Below, one piece after another: positions 1 through 10,916 of a DNA stretch of 64,000 bases. A model generated the notes under the pieces. That model had not been told where the DNA came from. It saw only the letters and a program-made list of their open reading frames with translations, and ran no database searches. Numbering within the stretch: the stretch's first letter is position 1; each line of letters opens with the position of its first letter. The DNA is from Acanthosepion esculentum (taxonomy: Eukaryota > Mollusca > Cephalopoda > Sepiida > Sepiidae), in assembly GCA_964036315.1 (NCBI GenBank), contig OZ038485.1, forward strand, positions 79,894,460 through 79,958,459, read 5' to 3'. The position numbers and the translations under genes were made by a program.

Positions 1-1575
1 AGGTCAAACCAGTTATTCATGTCTTCCTATATCGAGCGAGGTATCCGTACAAAATAATCTCGGATGACGGTCAAGTGATAGCTGTTACGCATGTTTCCCA
101 TTGCTGGAGGAAGGATCAGATTTAATATTGGTCTTTATTGATTTCCTAATTGTTGCTGGATAGCTGTCAGATGATAGCAGTCGCACATAATTTTCCATGC
201 TAGACAAGCGATTATTTCTAAGACGTCTGACACATTTTACACCTTTGTTATTTACATTTTTGCTAGTCGTTGCTGGATGACGCTCAGGTGGGTGCTGTCA
301 TTCAGGTCTTTCATTTCTTGGCGAGGGAACACTTTTAAAAAGTCTAATGCACTTAACGCATTTATTATTTACAGTTTTGTTAATCGTTGATGGATAACGC
401 TCACGAGAAAGCTGACACACATATCTTCCCTTGTGTGGCGAGCGATCGATTCTAAGTAGACTGGCACTTTTTACGGCTTTGTCCTTTATAGCGTTTCTGA
501 TCGTAGCTGGATGAAGGTTATGTGAGAGCAGTCACTCATATCTTCCGTTGCTGGGCGAACGATCAGTTCTAAGAAATCTGGCACTTTTTACGCCTTTGTA
601 ATTTATAGTTTTGCTAATAATTTCTGGATAACGGTCAGGTGATAGCTGTGACTCATATATTCCATTGCTGAGCGGGTGACCATTTCTAACAAGTCTGATA
701 CATTTTACGATATTGTTCTTTATATTTTTGCTAATCGTTGCTGGTGATGTTTATGTGATAGCTGCACTTTGTCTTCTCTAGCTAGCTGAGAGATCAGTTC
801 TAAAAATCTGACACTTTTTACACCTTTGTTCTTTATAGATTTACTAATAGTTCGTGGATGACAGTAAGGTTATATCGATCACACATATCTTCCCTTTGCT
901 CTGCCAACGATCTGTTCTCAGTGCACTCACACGTTTTATGCCTCTGCTATTTATACTTTTACCAATCTTTTCTAGATGATAGTCAAGTGATAACTCTCAC
1001 TCATGTCTTCCCATGCTGTGCGAGCAATCAGTCCAATGCCACTTTTTACACCATTGTTATTTAAAGTTTTGCTAATAGTTGCTGGGTGACAGTCAGGTGA
1101 AACTGTCACTCATGTCTAATCTAGCTGAGCAAGCGATCATTTTTAAGATGTACGAAAATTTTTTTATTCATTTGTTCTTTATAGTTTTGCTACACGTTGC
1201 TGGATGACGGTCAGGTGATAGCTGTCTCTCATGTCTTCCCTTGCATAACGACCGATCATTTGTAAGATATCTGACATTTTTTTTACGCCTTTGTTATTTA
1301 CAGTTTTGCTAGTCTTTGCTAGATGACGGTCAGATGATAGCTGTCTCTCATGTCTTCCCTTGCATAACGACCGATCATTTGTAAGATATCTGACATTTTT
1401 TTTACGCCTTTGTTATTTACAGTTTTGCTAGTCTTTGCTAGATGACTGTCAGATGATAGCTGTTACTCATGTCTTCCCTTGCTGAGTGAGTGATCACTTC
1501 TAAGAAATTTGACGCTTTCTACTTTCTACTTTATAGTTTTGCTAATCGTTGCTGGGTGGCTTTCGTATGGTGTTT
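1..1575. repeat. Satellite, about 117-bp unit, 13-14 copies
   Basis: A degenerate tandem repeat fills the start of the window and probably continues beyond it. Each unit carries the landmarks gatgacggtcaggtgatag, then catgtcttccc, then a block like gatcatttctaagaa, then ttttacgcctttgttattta. Anchors recur near 63, 622, 852, 973, 1083, 1203, 1322 and 1441, a spacing of about 110-120 bp. Most units differ from each other noticeably, but the two starting near 1213 and 1333 are nearly identical. Short reading frames inside it are by-products of the array. Confidence 0.9.
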
Positions 1576-1699
1576 ATTGTGTTGATGTTTAATTTCTAGA
1601 TTTGCTTTGTGGCCCATCTGCCTTTAAGTTTATCTCATATTCTTCCTTTTTTTCCTCAAAGATTGTCTCACAAGAAGAGTTTTTGGATAGCCTAGACAC

Positions 1700-1913
1700 T
1701 ATTATATTGGGAATATGTTCAATTATATTTGTGTGGGAGGGATTTAATATTTACGTATCTTAACTTTGGGTTAGGTTTTATGTACGGGGAGACACTGCCA
1801 GTGAGAAGGTTTAATTCAACGTCCAGATAGTTAACGATTTGTTTATTTATGTCGGGTTCTCTTTCAAAGCCGACGTTTTTAGGAGAAGAAAAAATATTTA
1901 GTTCAACCCCCAC
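1700..1913 (-). pseudogene. Penelope-like element, end of reverse transcriptase (fragment)
   Basis: A 64-codon open frame on the minus strand contains YLDVELNLLTG followed by YIKPNPKLRYVNIKS. This is the pattern that ends the reverse transcriptase of Penelope-like elements, where LDVTLNL is followed by a YRKPN motif and a YIN motif. Nothing upstream in the same strand continues the reverse transcriptase, so it is a fragment. It ends about ten bases before a plus-strand segment encoding the next part of the same kind of element, which suggests an inversion inside one copy or two copies joined head to head. Identification rests on motif recognition only. Confidence 0.65.
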
Positions 1914-1924
1914 CCTTTTAACTT

Positions 1925-2540
1925 AGATGTGAAATATAATATAGGTAAATTATTTTTCAAGTTACTTTCTAAACAGTTACCAAAAACTTCAGAACTACAT
2001 ACGATATTCAATAAAAAATCCAGTCGAATTAAGCTACAGCTGAACAAGTAATTTAGATACAATAATAAAAAGACAAAATAACAGAAACCTCAACACCAAC
2101 GTGCAGCAAAATAATACTAGTAATTTATGCAACTGTAGAAATAAAATTAGATGTTAAATGGAGCTTGCAAAACGGAATTTAATATTCATAAAGCGGAAGT
2201 AAATAATATAAATAGTCAAATTAAAACATATCTAGGCTGCACGAAAAGTCCTTTCAAGCGGAGACGATACAATCACGCATCAACCTTTAAGCAACCAAAG
2301 CTTAGATACTCCACCGAACTTGCCAGTCACATGTGGAATTTAAAAGAAAAATAACAGGGACCCGTTCTTAAGGTGGACAATTTTTTTAAAGGTAAGAACA
2401 TATAACAATTATACCTGCATTTGCAAACTATGTCAATATCAGAAATTAGCAATTATGACATTCCCAGACCCCAAAAATCTTTTAAACCAAAACTCAGAAA
2501 TTTTAAGCCCTTGTCCTCATATAAAAAATTTATAAAATGA
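1925..2540 (+). pseudogene. Penelope-like element, linker and GIY-YIG endonuclease (fragment)
   Basis: With several frame changes the plus strand reads a run resembling GKLFFKLLSKQLPKTSELH, then a cysteine cluster (CNCRNK), then NGACKTEFNIHKAEV, then KTYLGCTKSPFKRRRYNH and STELASHMWNLKEK. That order matches the C-terminal half of Penelope-like elements: linker, CCH zinc motif and GIY-YIG endonuclease, here with YLG in place of YIG. A downstream CKLC and a LLNQNSE run fit the endonuclease tail. The enzyme nicks target DNA to prime reverse transcription. The longest open part is 2151-2354; stops and shifts elsewhere show that it is dead. Confidence 0.75.
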
Positions 2541-2872
2541 ATATGAAACCGGTTAAAAAAACCCACTGTTACCCTTTAGACATGCTGACCAACACCATCC
2601 TCCATAATAATTAAGTCACGTATTTGCTTTCCCTTTTACTGTATACATTTACGATATACTTGCATTCCCGTTCCTTTCCATTCTTTCCTTCGCCTCCTTT
2701 TGCCCCTCCCTTCCCATTACATCCAACGTCCATGTCTTTCAATCATCATACATCTGTTATTTTTTTAAAGATATTTATGTAGCGTTCTTTGTGGGGTTTC
2801 TTAAATAAATCGTTAAAGTGGTCATTTTAAAAGAGATCGTCAGGTCGAAATAGTAATCACGTATTTTAACTC

Positions 2873-2875
<3 letters not shown>
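2541..2875. other. No recognisable feature
   Basis: AT-rich and pyrimidine-rich sequence after the Penelope remnant. It may be the 3' flank of that element. I see no coding pattern. Confidence 0.4.

Positions 2876-2907
<32 letters not shown>
2876..2907. repeat. (TA)n microsatellite
   Basis: A (TA)n run that directly abuts the LINE fragment starting at 2908. Confidence 0.9.
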
Positions 2908-2909
<2 letters not shown>

Positions 2910-3400
2910 CGAAGACTTTCGCAGCTATTTGGCTGATCTTCCTCGCCTTGAGCCGACTGAAGCGGCTAGCTGTGAACAGGAGATCACGGCGGCAGATTAT
3001 CTCAGCAATCCTGAATTTTTGCTTACTCATGGAGCTTGGCGGATTTGCCTGTTATCGCCTTCTTCCATTGTCCTCGGGTGCGTTCCTTCTGGAACTATGT
3101 CGGCGAGTTGATGGCTCGTATAGCCCCCGAAAACTCGTGCTCATTGGTCTCGCATACGCGTGTGAAAATATGTCACCCCGTATTCCGGAATTAAATTGAT
3201 GTTTTTTTTGGCACTACTAAGTGGATAAAATGCTGATTTGTACGACGCGGATGGAGGATATCTGTGATGTAAAGGTTATTCTCATCAGGATCTGGCTCAG
3301 GATGAAGATAGAATTGATAGAAAGCGTTTGGTATCGACAAAATTCAGTGAAAGGTGGGTAACAATGGCCAGCCTAGTTCACGTTAACGGGGCTAGCCTTG
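2908..3400 (+). pseudogene. LINE reverse transcriptase fragment, internally deleted
   Basis: The plus strand reads LADLPRLEPTEAASCEQEI followed by TAADYLS, which resembles the start of the reverse transcriptase domain of LINEs, where a LPRL...EAASCE stretch precedes the KSPGxDG motif. The KSPGxDG motif itself is absent. After a frame change it reads FFHCPRVRSFWNYVGELMARI, which resembles the C-terminal region of the same class of protein. Almost all of the reverse transcriptase core is therefore missing, and the copy looks like N- and C-terminal pieces joined by a deletion. The 97-codon open frame at 2906-3199 crosses this join and is not a gene. Family assignment below LINE level is uncertain. 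Confidence 0.6.
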
Positions 3401-4020
3401 ATTTGTATTTTTAAAGACCCTCCTCCCCACCCCTAAGTCACAACGGGACGGTTTCCTGTGGAGCCCTCACCTGGTTAAGATAGACTATTCTTGTGTACCT
3501 AGTTAACGTGAATAAGTGTCGTTCCCGGCTTCCTCTTTTGTTATGATCCAAGCTGAGATTCCCAACCTCCCCAGTTTGTTTTGGCCTCCAGTTTTCATCA
3601 CTACTGGGTCAGTTTTTATGATTCTCCCATGCCCGTATTTATTTTATCCTTTTCTCTTCCTTATCGAGAGGGAGTCTTGATTTTGTCTGAAGACAGAATA
3701 CAACGGCCGCCACACTTATATTTTAGGGGCGATTACTAACATAAATTATTTTTAGTTTCATATATTTTAGTTTGTTTTCAGGTTCAGCCGATCCCCCACA
3801 TTTTATATCATCGATAATTTTTTATGTAGAACTTTATAGACAAAGACAATTTTATGTCATGGGGTTTATTGTAGGTTCATTGTGAATTTGTGGCATTGTG
3901 GTATGTGAAGGATTGAATGATGATGGATGAGTTTTTGTGGTTAATGAGAAAATTGTATTAAATGAATGAGTCGTGAATCTGATTAGCTAGGTATAGGATA
4001 GTTAGGGTAAACCAGCATCA
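3401..4020. other. Unassigned; possible LINE 3' region
   Basis: Moderately GC-rich sequence with pyrimidine-rich patches follows the LINE fragment and may be its 3' untranslated region. No reading frame or RNA gene recognised. Confidence 0.35.
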
Positions 4021-4029
4021 ACCCTTTTC

Positions 4030-5000
4030 TGCCTTGTGCCACAATTGCTGTATTTATACAGGAACATTTTTTTAAGCGTATCACCCCAAGCAAGGCTGGA
4101 GGCCACTATCACGCATGGAGTTACAGAAGGGATGGAGGAAGAGCAGATAGGCGTGGTAAAGGAGAGGATGTGGAGAATGAGAAAGACGGAGGGTCGATCA
4201 AGGCAAGGGAGTTACAGAAGATTTGGAGCGAGAGCAGATAGGAATGAAAGATGAAAGGATGTGGAGAAGGGAAGTGGATAGATCAAGGCAACTGGAGATG
4301 ACGATTGACGCTACACTTAAACCGTTGGAGATTATATTTGTCAGGGAAACAGTAATAGGGAAGGGAGTTCCATAGGCGAGATGTGCGAGACATGAAGATA
4401 TTGGAGTAGAAGAGACGTCTACATCTAACAGTTTCAACGGTGAAGGGGTGGGAACGGGATGCCAGCCTCGTAGGACGTTTAAATTCATGAGGCCTAGGGA
4501 CAAGCGAAAGCAACTCCTCGGAGCAATTACCGTGAAAGTACTTGTAGAAAAGGCAGAGCGAGGCAACATCGCGTCTGTGAGAGAGCGACTGCAGACGAGA
4601 TGACAGATCAGGGCCAATCACATTGCATATCCGTCTCTGGATCTTATCAAGAACCCTGAGGCAACCAGCAGGGGCCCCAGACCATAAATGGCAGCAATAC
4701 TCCATGCAATGGCGAATGGTCGATTTATAGACTTGGAGGATAGATTCCGGGGAGAAAGATTTCCAGGCTCGGCACAGGTAACCAACTTTTCTTGCGGTGG
4801 ATGATGCAACTCGATGTATTTGTTCCATCTCAGATCAGCGGACAGCCTGAGACCGAGCAGCCGCAGAGAGGAGCTCTCGAGAAGTTGGTCCTCTGACATT
4901 CTAATGGGATGCAGGGATGGATCCTTGTGGTGGTTAATGGAGAGCAGTTTTGTAATACAATTGATGATTACAGAGGACTGTTGACACAGATTTGTCATTT
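4030..5000 (-). pseudogene. Jockey/CR1-type LINE, C-terminal part of ORF2 and 3' UTR
   Basis: Minus-strand frames at 4618-4998 and 4283-4828 give the end of a reverse transcriptase (LRLLGLRLSADLRWNKYI) followed by the long C-terminal tail typical of jockey/CR1-like LINEs: ARKVGYLCRAW, VYKSTIRHCMEYC, LDKIQRRICNVIG, HPFTVETVRCRRLFYSN and RTSRLWNSLP. A frameshift near 4800 separates the two. The tail ends at a stop after NRHLQLP. The following 3' untranslated region (4030-4280) contains two similar copies of a block with gagcagatagg and aaggatgtggaga. The upstream endonuclease and reverse transcriptase core are missing, as expected for 5'-truncated insertion. Related fragments lie at 10490-10890 and 60810-61145. 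Confidence 0.8.
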
Positions 5001-5700
5001 TTTTTCTCTTCTCGACACACCGTTGACCTCACAGTGACCTTATTTAGACATTTTTCTTTTAAGTTTTTATTTCTGTGTTTGACATATTTTGTTTCGTTTT
5101 GTTGATTATATTTTTCGTTTTCAATTCCCTGACCCCAACCCCTTTGAATATGTTCCCGCACCGAACTAAACAAATACTTTCACACTTGATCTATACATTT
5201 AAAATTTCTTTATAAATATTTTTTGTTACATTTAGTTTAAATTGCATAATAATCCTAAAAGATTTTATGCATTAATTTCCAACGCATTTCCGGTATTTAT
5301 TATAACACGTAAAATAAACTCTGACGACTTACACTGGGTCGGGGAGGGTGTTGGACCCCGTGTGAGTGAAATTCTGACAGTGATGGATTGTCTTTGTTTA
5401 TGTTTTGATATAAAATAAAAACTCGCACATATAATCAGTATGATTGAAAGAATAAACGACTGAAGCTGCCTTACCGCTCCAAGATTCCTTAGTGAGACAA
5501 ACCAGTACGTGGCGATGGTATTTTTTTAACCAAGCAAAGCGATAACGCCACTAAGGCGCAAGCGGCTATTGGATGTGAAAGAGAATAAACGACTTTAGAG
5601 TTAATCAGAAGCGCAATAATAGTATAAAGTTCAGAGCTTAATTGGTGATATTAGAAGTATAGGGTTCAAGTAGAATTTAGAACGAACCGGAAACACAATC
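5001..5700. other. Unassigned; possible R2-like 3' UTR
   Basis: No coding pattern. An 8-bp inverted pair (ccttagtg at 5487, cactaagg at 5549) lies downstream, in minus-strand sense, of the R2-like coding remnant. It could belong to that element's 3' untranslated region. Confidence 0.3.
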
Positions 5701-6480
5701 AGCAGATAAGGAATAAACCTAAACTCATGTTGAAAAAAAACTTCCGTTCCAATAAGTCCACAGCATGCGAGCGGTGTCATGGAGTAGCATTCTGGAAATC
5801 AGCCTATAATGCCTCCAGCGGAGTAGCATCAGTGTCTGGCAATCCTCGTATGACTACTGAATAACCGCTCCTCGCCAATTATAACTGAGGTTAATGACCT
5901 TGATAAGCAGGTCATGACTGTAACGCTCGCGTACCACGTCCAGAAAGTAGGGCTGGTTATACTTGACGATCTTTTCTTTATTGCATATATCCAGGCTGCA
6001 AACAGAGTCAGGTCAGATCTGTATATGCAGGATAATCGTCTCCTTCCTGGTCGCGATCACGAGGTCAGGCTTCCGAACACCGCCCGTTTCCGAACAGTTT
6101 GGAACCGAGGCTCCATGACGACGACGAAACCTCCCACTTCAGGATCTTCGCCAAGTGCAGCACGACGTTGTCGTGGTGTTAAGTTCGGAGGCTGCTAACA
6201 AGTCTGCAGACTTGGGCGATGAGGGACAGACTCATGGGAGCATTGCGACTACACTTACAAAACTCATCGACCGACCGACTACCCCGGGATAACCGGGGTA
6301 GTATGCCCATGCAGCACTCTAACGGCTTCCTGAAAGTCGCAGCTGACGAAGTTGGTGACGGCATGGTCAACCAGCTGTTCACGGCTTGGACTTTCTCATA
6401 CCCCTTTAGGCCCCTGGTATCCAACCTTTTGTGGAGGTCTTTCACCAGGAACTCTCGGGTGAATTTTTATTGATCCCTTG
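5700..6480 (-). pseudogene. R2-type LINE, C-terminal endonuclease domain (decayed)
   Basis: Reading the minus strand with several frame changes gives a C-terminal series resembling R2-clade elements. It includes a line ending LIAQVC after a CKC pair (a degraded CCHC finger near 6190-6260), MEPRFQTV, KPDLV (the PD part of the restriction-like endonuclease site), KYNQPYFLDVV and, near 5870, NWRGAV. In R2-type proteins these motifs occur in this order, and the endonuclease cuts 28S rDNA. Frameshifts and stops show that it is inactive. It abuts a 28S rRNA fragment, but in the opposite orientation, which a normal R2 insertion would not give. R4- or NeSL-like relatives are alternatives. Confidence 0.6.
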
Positions 6481-6491
6481 ATTGATGTGAA

Positions 6492-6885
6492 AAAGATGGT
6501 GGGTCGCTCGGTGGCCCTCTTGCTAGCGCCAAGGCTGCGGGCTATGCCTCCTCTTGATTAGCACCCGCACTCAACACTTAGCGGGAGACATGCCGGCCTG
6601 AGTGTTTGACTAGGACGGTACGTCTGTCAAACGGTAACACAGGTGTCCCAGGGCGAACTCAGCGACGATGGAAACCTTGCGTAGAGCAAAAGGGCAAAAG
6701 CTGGCTCGATCACGATTTTCAGTACCAATACGGACTACGAAAGCATTGACCATCGATCTTTTCCGGTCGGAGAGCTCCGTTCCGCCGGGGTGTTAGAAAA
6801 GTTATCACAAGAATAACTGGCTTGTGGCGGCCAAGCATTTGTAGCGACGCCGCTTTTTGATACTTCGATGCTTTTTGATACTTCC
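6492..6885 (+). pseudogene. 28S rRNA fragment (3' half region)
   Basis: The stretch matches conserved large-subunit rRNA blocks: tacgtctgtcaaacggtaac, caggtgtccc, agcaaaagggcaaaagct, ctggcttgtggcggccaag (about 6817-6835), and gctttttgat near the end. These belong to the domain around the peptidyl-transferase centre. About 390 bp of the roughly 4 kb gene is present and it carries substitutions at normally invariant sites, so it is a displaced pseudogene piece rather than a working rRNA gene. The segment ctttttgatacttc appears twice at its right end, where it joins the large inverted repeat. Confidence 0.9.
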
Positions 6886-6953
6886 TATTATTGGCGAATT
6901 TGAAAAAACAAAATCAATTAACAAACGATTCTTTTTTTTGTTGTTTGTTTCAG

Positions 6954-7462
6954 AATGGAACAGACATAACACCTGAAAGACATACAGTTGAAGCTAAATC
7001 TGTAAGAGATCCTGATGACAAAAATTTACAGTTTCCTGATAGGTGTTGGGGTTGGGGTATTTGCTTTGCCGTATTCATGATTAATTTTATTTGTCACAGA
7101 CTGGATTCCTTCCATGGTATTATTGCCCTTGGATTGACTGAATATTTTGACGAGACCTTGTCGAAAACAACCATGATCAGTTCTATTTTCACTGGAGTTG
7201 GCATGTGTTGGATTAAATTTTTGATATTGGCGTAAGTAGAAGACTAGTGTTTAAAATGGAGATATGTAACCGTTTGAGATATTTCTGCTCCTGACTTGAA
7301 TTGTTTTTCATGTACCAGGTTCACTAATGTTGCTCCTAATGCTATTTAATACCAGCCATTGGCAAATTGTTTTCGGAACACTTATTTCTGCTCTATCACT
7401 CGTTGCACGCTCTTTTGCTGAACGAGTTAAAGTTCGTTATTTTACATACGGAATTCTCTCGG
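6954..7462 (+). pseudogene. Monocarboxylate-transporter-like (SLC16) pseudogene, two exons, copy 1
   Basis: The first exon (to 7231) follows a polypyrimidine tract and cag, and encodes TPERHTVEAKSV, then PDRCWGWGICFAVFMINF, then LGLTEYFDETLSKTT and IFTGVGMC. This is the N-terminal signature and first two membrane helices of SLC16 transporters, whose usual motif is PDGGWGW. It ends in a good donor (gtaagtag). The second exon, 7319-7462 (144 bp), encodes VFGTLISALSLVARSFAERVK then YFTYGILSG, the next helices, and ends before gtaagaac. A one-base deletion after the initiator ATG (6955), stops near the start of exon 2 and no later exons mark it as dead. In living relatives the protein moves lactate-like acids or other small solutes with protons. 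Confidence 0.8.
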
Positions 7463-8318
7463 GTAAGAACGATACATTTTTAATTTCTATCCCCGATCTC
7501 CTTTCATTGTTATTATTAAGATGGCTTCGTTGCATTTTCCCACCAGCATTATCTAGTTACTGAGGATCCAGGGAGTAAAATCCTTCTCCACACTCGCATG
7601 TATTTTTGACGATTTTAGTTTAGACAACTTCGGCGCTTGTGTTAATTTACATTTCTTTCACTCATTTGTCAAAAACATTCGGACTGCTGCAAAAGATTAT
7701 TTTGACTGCAATCGTCACTATCATATTATATTTTGTGACAGATGCCAGATATTTATACAGCTTTACATTATCACTGAGTTGCACTCTCTGAAATGTTGGA
7801 ATAGTAATATATTTTATTTTACACGTTCATTTTTTGGTTTTGCAGTAACAAATCTGAGGAGAAAGATTCCTTTGAATTTCATGCTTCAAAAGAATATTAT
7901 ATTTTCTATTATTTTTAGTTTGTGTTTATATAATTCCTCTACATAAACTATCCAAGTCATTTTAAATGATTCCAGTAAATCACTGTACCTACTCAAAGGG
8001 ATTATAAACATGTATGACAAACGCTACTGAGCTAATGTCACATTCACTTATTATCTAATCGTTAGTTTATATCTCTGTTTTCAAATATATGCTATTCTGT
8101 ACGCTGCTTTTTACCGTAATTCATTATAACTTCCGTCTGAATTACTTGAAAGAAGAGTTATCCTTATTTATATTATTTACAGTTAGCCTAAAGACCTCAT
8201 CTTTTTGTAGATTATCACATTTTGCTCCGATTTTCTTCATGTGTCTCTCGACACGTGTAATCTTCATAAAATTTTGAACTGAACCCTTTATTTAATCTGT
8301 GGGGTAGATAGTCTAGGG
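7463..8318. other. SLC16 intronic or downstream sequence within the inverted repeat
   Basis: AT-rich sequence without a coding pattern. It is recognisable only because it is conserved in the right arm (51706-52554), which shows that the duplicated unit extended well past the exons. The copy at 8089-8277 reads as an open frame but the same region in the other arm diverges, so I do not call a gene. Confidence 0.6.
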
Positions 8319-8540
8319 CAGGGATGGGCAATACTTGGCATGCCAATGACTTGTTTCAGGAAACTTATTAGATTCCCTTTTTGACTTACTTTTATACTTT
8401 CTCCTCTTTCGTGTATATCCCTATCTCATGTATTTTTATTTTCTGTCCCTTACAGATTATCGTAATCATCAGCTAACAAACGATGTCATTCAAATGAAGA
8501 GGATATTAGAGAATTTAAAGAATACTGGACGGAAAAGTTT
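8319..8540 (+). mobile_element. hAT element remnant, 5' end only
   Basis: The terminus cagggatgggcaa fits a hAT terminal inverted repeat, and the preceding 8 bases, gtctaggg, resemble the hAT-type target duplication. The interior reads a splice-like cag followed by NHQLTNDVIQMKRILENLKNT, matching the N-terminal region of the larger hAT copies at 16.2-20.3 kb and 44.2-51.7 kb. Coding sequence stops at about 8540 and the rest of the transposon is absent, so this copy was internally deleted or truncated. It corresponds to the 5' end of the longer copy in the right arm. Confidence 0.75.
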
Positions 8541-9500
8541 CTTTTTTCATTATATTTTTCTCAACATTCTGAATCCCCATATTCGCTTTCATTTATTTAT
8601 TAAAAATACACCAGCCACAAAATATTATTATTATTACACAGCTAAAATACTGAGTCATTAAGCCATAACATTAAATTGTCTCATATATACGGTTACAAGA
8701 TTCGCAGTGTTTGGTTGTTTTACGACATATCAACATCTTATGGGTCAGTTAATGCCGAAATTTCTTTCCATCTTTGGTAATTTGATTCTTTTCCAAAATT
8801 TATTGCTGCTGATTTTTATTCCAATAATGTATTGCTGATAATTTATTTTTTTTACTATGAAAATGTATTGCAGGTAATTTGTATTTTTAAATTTTTATAT
8901 TTTGGCACCAGATTGCGTTTCATATTTTACACATAGCTGTGGGGGGTCAAATAGGTGCTAGCACTAAGGGTCAATGGAAACAACAGCAATTGTTTAGCAA
9001 GAACAATAGCCACTTTGGAAGCAGCGTTGGGATACAAACAAGTCCACATTCTTTGTAGACATCCCGACTACGGGAGAAAATATAGACGGATGTATATGAG
9101 TATCACAAAGTAATACATTTTTCTCCATTGACCAATTTCATTCTGGATACTAATTTATTTATCTTCATAATCCTATGCCAATCAATATATCAATGTATTT
9201 CTCTTCATTGACTCATGGTAATCTCCATAGTAAATTGTACCTCATCCTTGTCCAATTCCAATCTCTATACTAATTTATTTCCCTTGATTTGCTCATTTTA
9301 ATTTGTACACTTATCTATATCTCTTCAATGACCCATATTTGTATGTCCTCTGAGTCTCAGATTCTCTACATCTTCTTTCCTCATTAGGTGTCCTTCAAGC
9401 TTTAACTACCTTTTTCCTATTCTAATGATTGTCTTCATTAAAACTTTTAAATTTCAGAGAAATAAAGGAATAGGGAAAACACCAAACTGTAAGACATTTA

Positions 9501-10480
9501 GTCATTTTTTTAAAATTTGGCTCAATCACTTCTGTTTACTTTTCACTCACGCATCTTTTTGCCTTCCATAAATGTTTTTTGTACTTCCATCGTTCATTTG
9601 TACTATTTTCTATGATTATTTTTTAGAGGAAATGAAATAATATGCGATCGATGTTCACGATAATTTGACTTTCCGTCATGTACATATGTTAGAATAAGCT
9701 GACCAACTTAGAATCTCATAAAATATCTAATATTTTGAGATGTGATTAGGGAAGTCTTGAAATACAAATCTAGGAAAGATGACGAAAACAAAAACAAATA
9801 TATTATATATATAATGCAATTCACTTTTTGTTCACAGTATAATTGCTATTAATTTATTGATGCGGGAAACATTTTCAGGATATATTTATATAACAAACAC
9901 ATTATGTGAATCTTTTTTAGAATATTTACACATCACTTCTTTGGTAATGTAATACAATGACAGCATTCTGCAATTTAATGTAAATACATAAAAAAATATC
10001 GATAGTGATATTTGTTGCTTAAATTCATTGCCATAAAAGGGTCTGATATTATGCAACATGTTCTTTGTTTCTATGGAAATCCTCTAAAACACTATGCATA
10101 TACTGGATAACATGGAGTCAGCAGAACAGTACAGAACCAGGCTGCCCACCAAAGATGAAGCGAATACTGTCAACTAGCATTTGATTTATATAGTCATATC
10201 CTAAATACACCTAATTAATGCATACAAAAATGTTAACATAGTTAACTGTATTTTCTGTAATGCCCAAATGACAAGAATAGAGTAATATATGTGTTAAAAT
10301 AGCAAATGGATTGACAGCGACTTGAAGGCATTCCATCAGTCAGCCTTTCCATTGCCTTTTGTAGCTAAGCAGCTCTCAATTGTCCGGCACCGAGTAGGGC
10401 CAAAATTTTATTGTACAAATAACAACATTCTATATATTTTTTGTAATTGAGTTCACACAACATCGCCAATCTGGTACTGC
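9501..10480. other. AT-rich, no recognisable feature
   Basis: About 1 kb with no coding pattern, tandem repeat or RNA gene that I can identify. Confidence 0.5.
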
Positions 10481-10489
10481 TCTTAAATT

Positions 10490-10890
10490 CGAAGAGTCGA
10501 GGTACCATAATGAAGAAATCACCAAAACAATTACCATGAAAGTATTTACAGAAAAGGCAAAGGAAGGCAACATTACGGTGCTGGGAAAGTAAATAAAGCC
10601 GAGATGCCAGATTCTTCTTTGGATTTTATCAAGTAGCTATAGAAACATAGCGGAAGCACCAGACCGTATGTGCAGCAATATTCCAAGCATGTACGAATGA
10701 TATATTTATAGATATGTCAGATAGACTCTGGAGAGAAAAATCGTCTAGCACGACACAGCTAATAAATTTTACTAGCACCTGACCTAGCAATGGATTCAAT
10801 ATAGTCTTTCCACTTCATGCCAGCTGAAAATATTAGCCCAAGAAAGCGCAGCGATTCACTCACCTCAAGGTCGCTATCAGCCATGCTGAT
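10490..10890 (-). pseudogene. Jockey/CR1-type LINE fragment
   Basis: The sequence aligns by eye with 4510-4890: ccatgaaagtatttacagaaaag, then ttttatcaagta, then agactctggagagaaa, all in the same order and spacing. It therefore encodes, on the minus strand, part of the same LINE C-terminal region, but with stops throughout. A (GA)n run interrupts it at 10893. Confidence 0.75.
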
Positions 10891-10891
10891 C

Positions 10892-10916
10892 GAAGAGAGA
10901 GAGAGAGAGAGAGGGC
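10892..10916. repeat. (GA)n microsatellite
   Basis: A short gagaga tract at the edge of the LINE fragment. Confidence 0.85.

Larger units (their letters stand above)
6870..9500. repeat. Left arm of large inverted repeat
   Basis: From about 6893 (ggcgaatttgaaaaa) to about 8540 the sequence matches the reverse complement of 51440-53121. From 8540 to about 9500 it matches the reverse complement of 41745-42665. Thus the left arm is continuous while the right arm is split by 8.8 kb. The arms look roughly 85-90 percent alike by eye. The arm carries the SLC16 exons, their intron and downstream sequence, a hAT end and a terminal block containing an agaaataaattagtat-like unit seen on the opposite strand. 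Confidence 0.85.

Noticed and set aside
858..1064. 68-codon frame
   Set aside because: It lies within the satellite array and is not kept between units.
2906..3199. 97-codon frame as a small host protein
   Set aside because: A different frame over the same bases reads LINE motifs; the open frame is a shadow that starts inside the TA array.
6492..6885. Functional 28S rRNA gene
   Set aside because: Only a small part of the gene is present and it has changes at invariant sites.
6954..7462. Functional SLC16 transporter gene
   Set aside because: A frame change after the start codon, stops before exon 2 coding, and no downstream exons.
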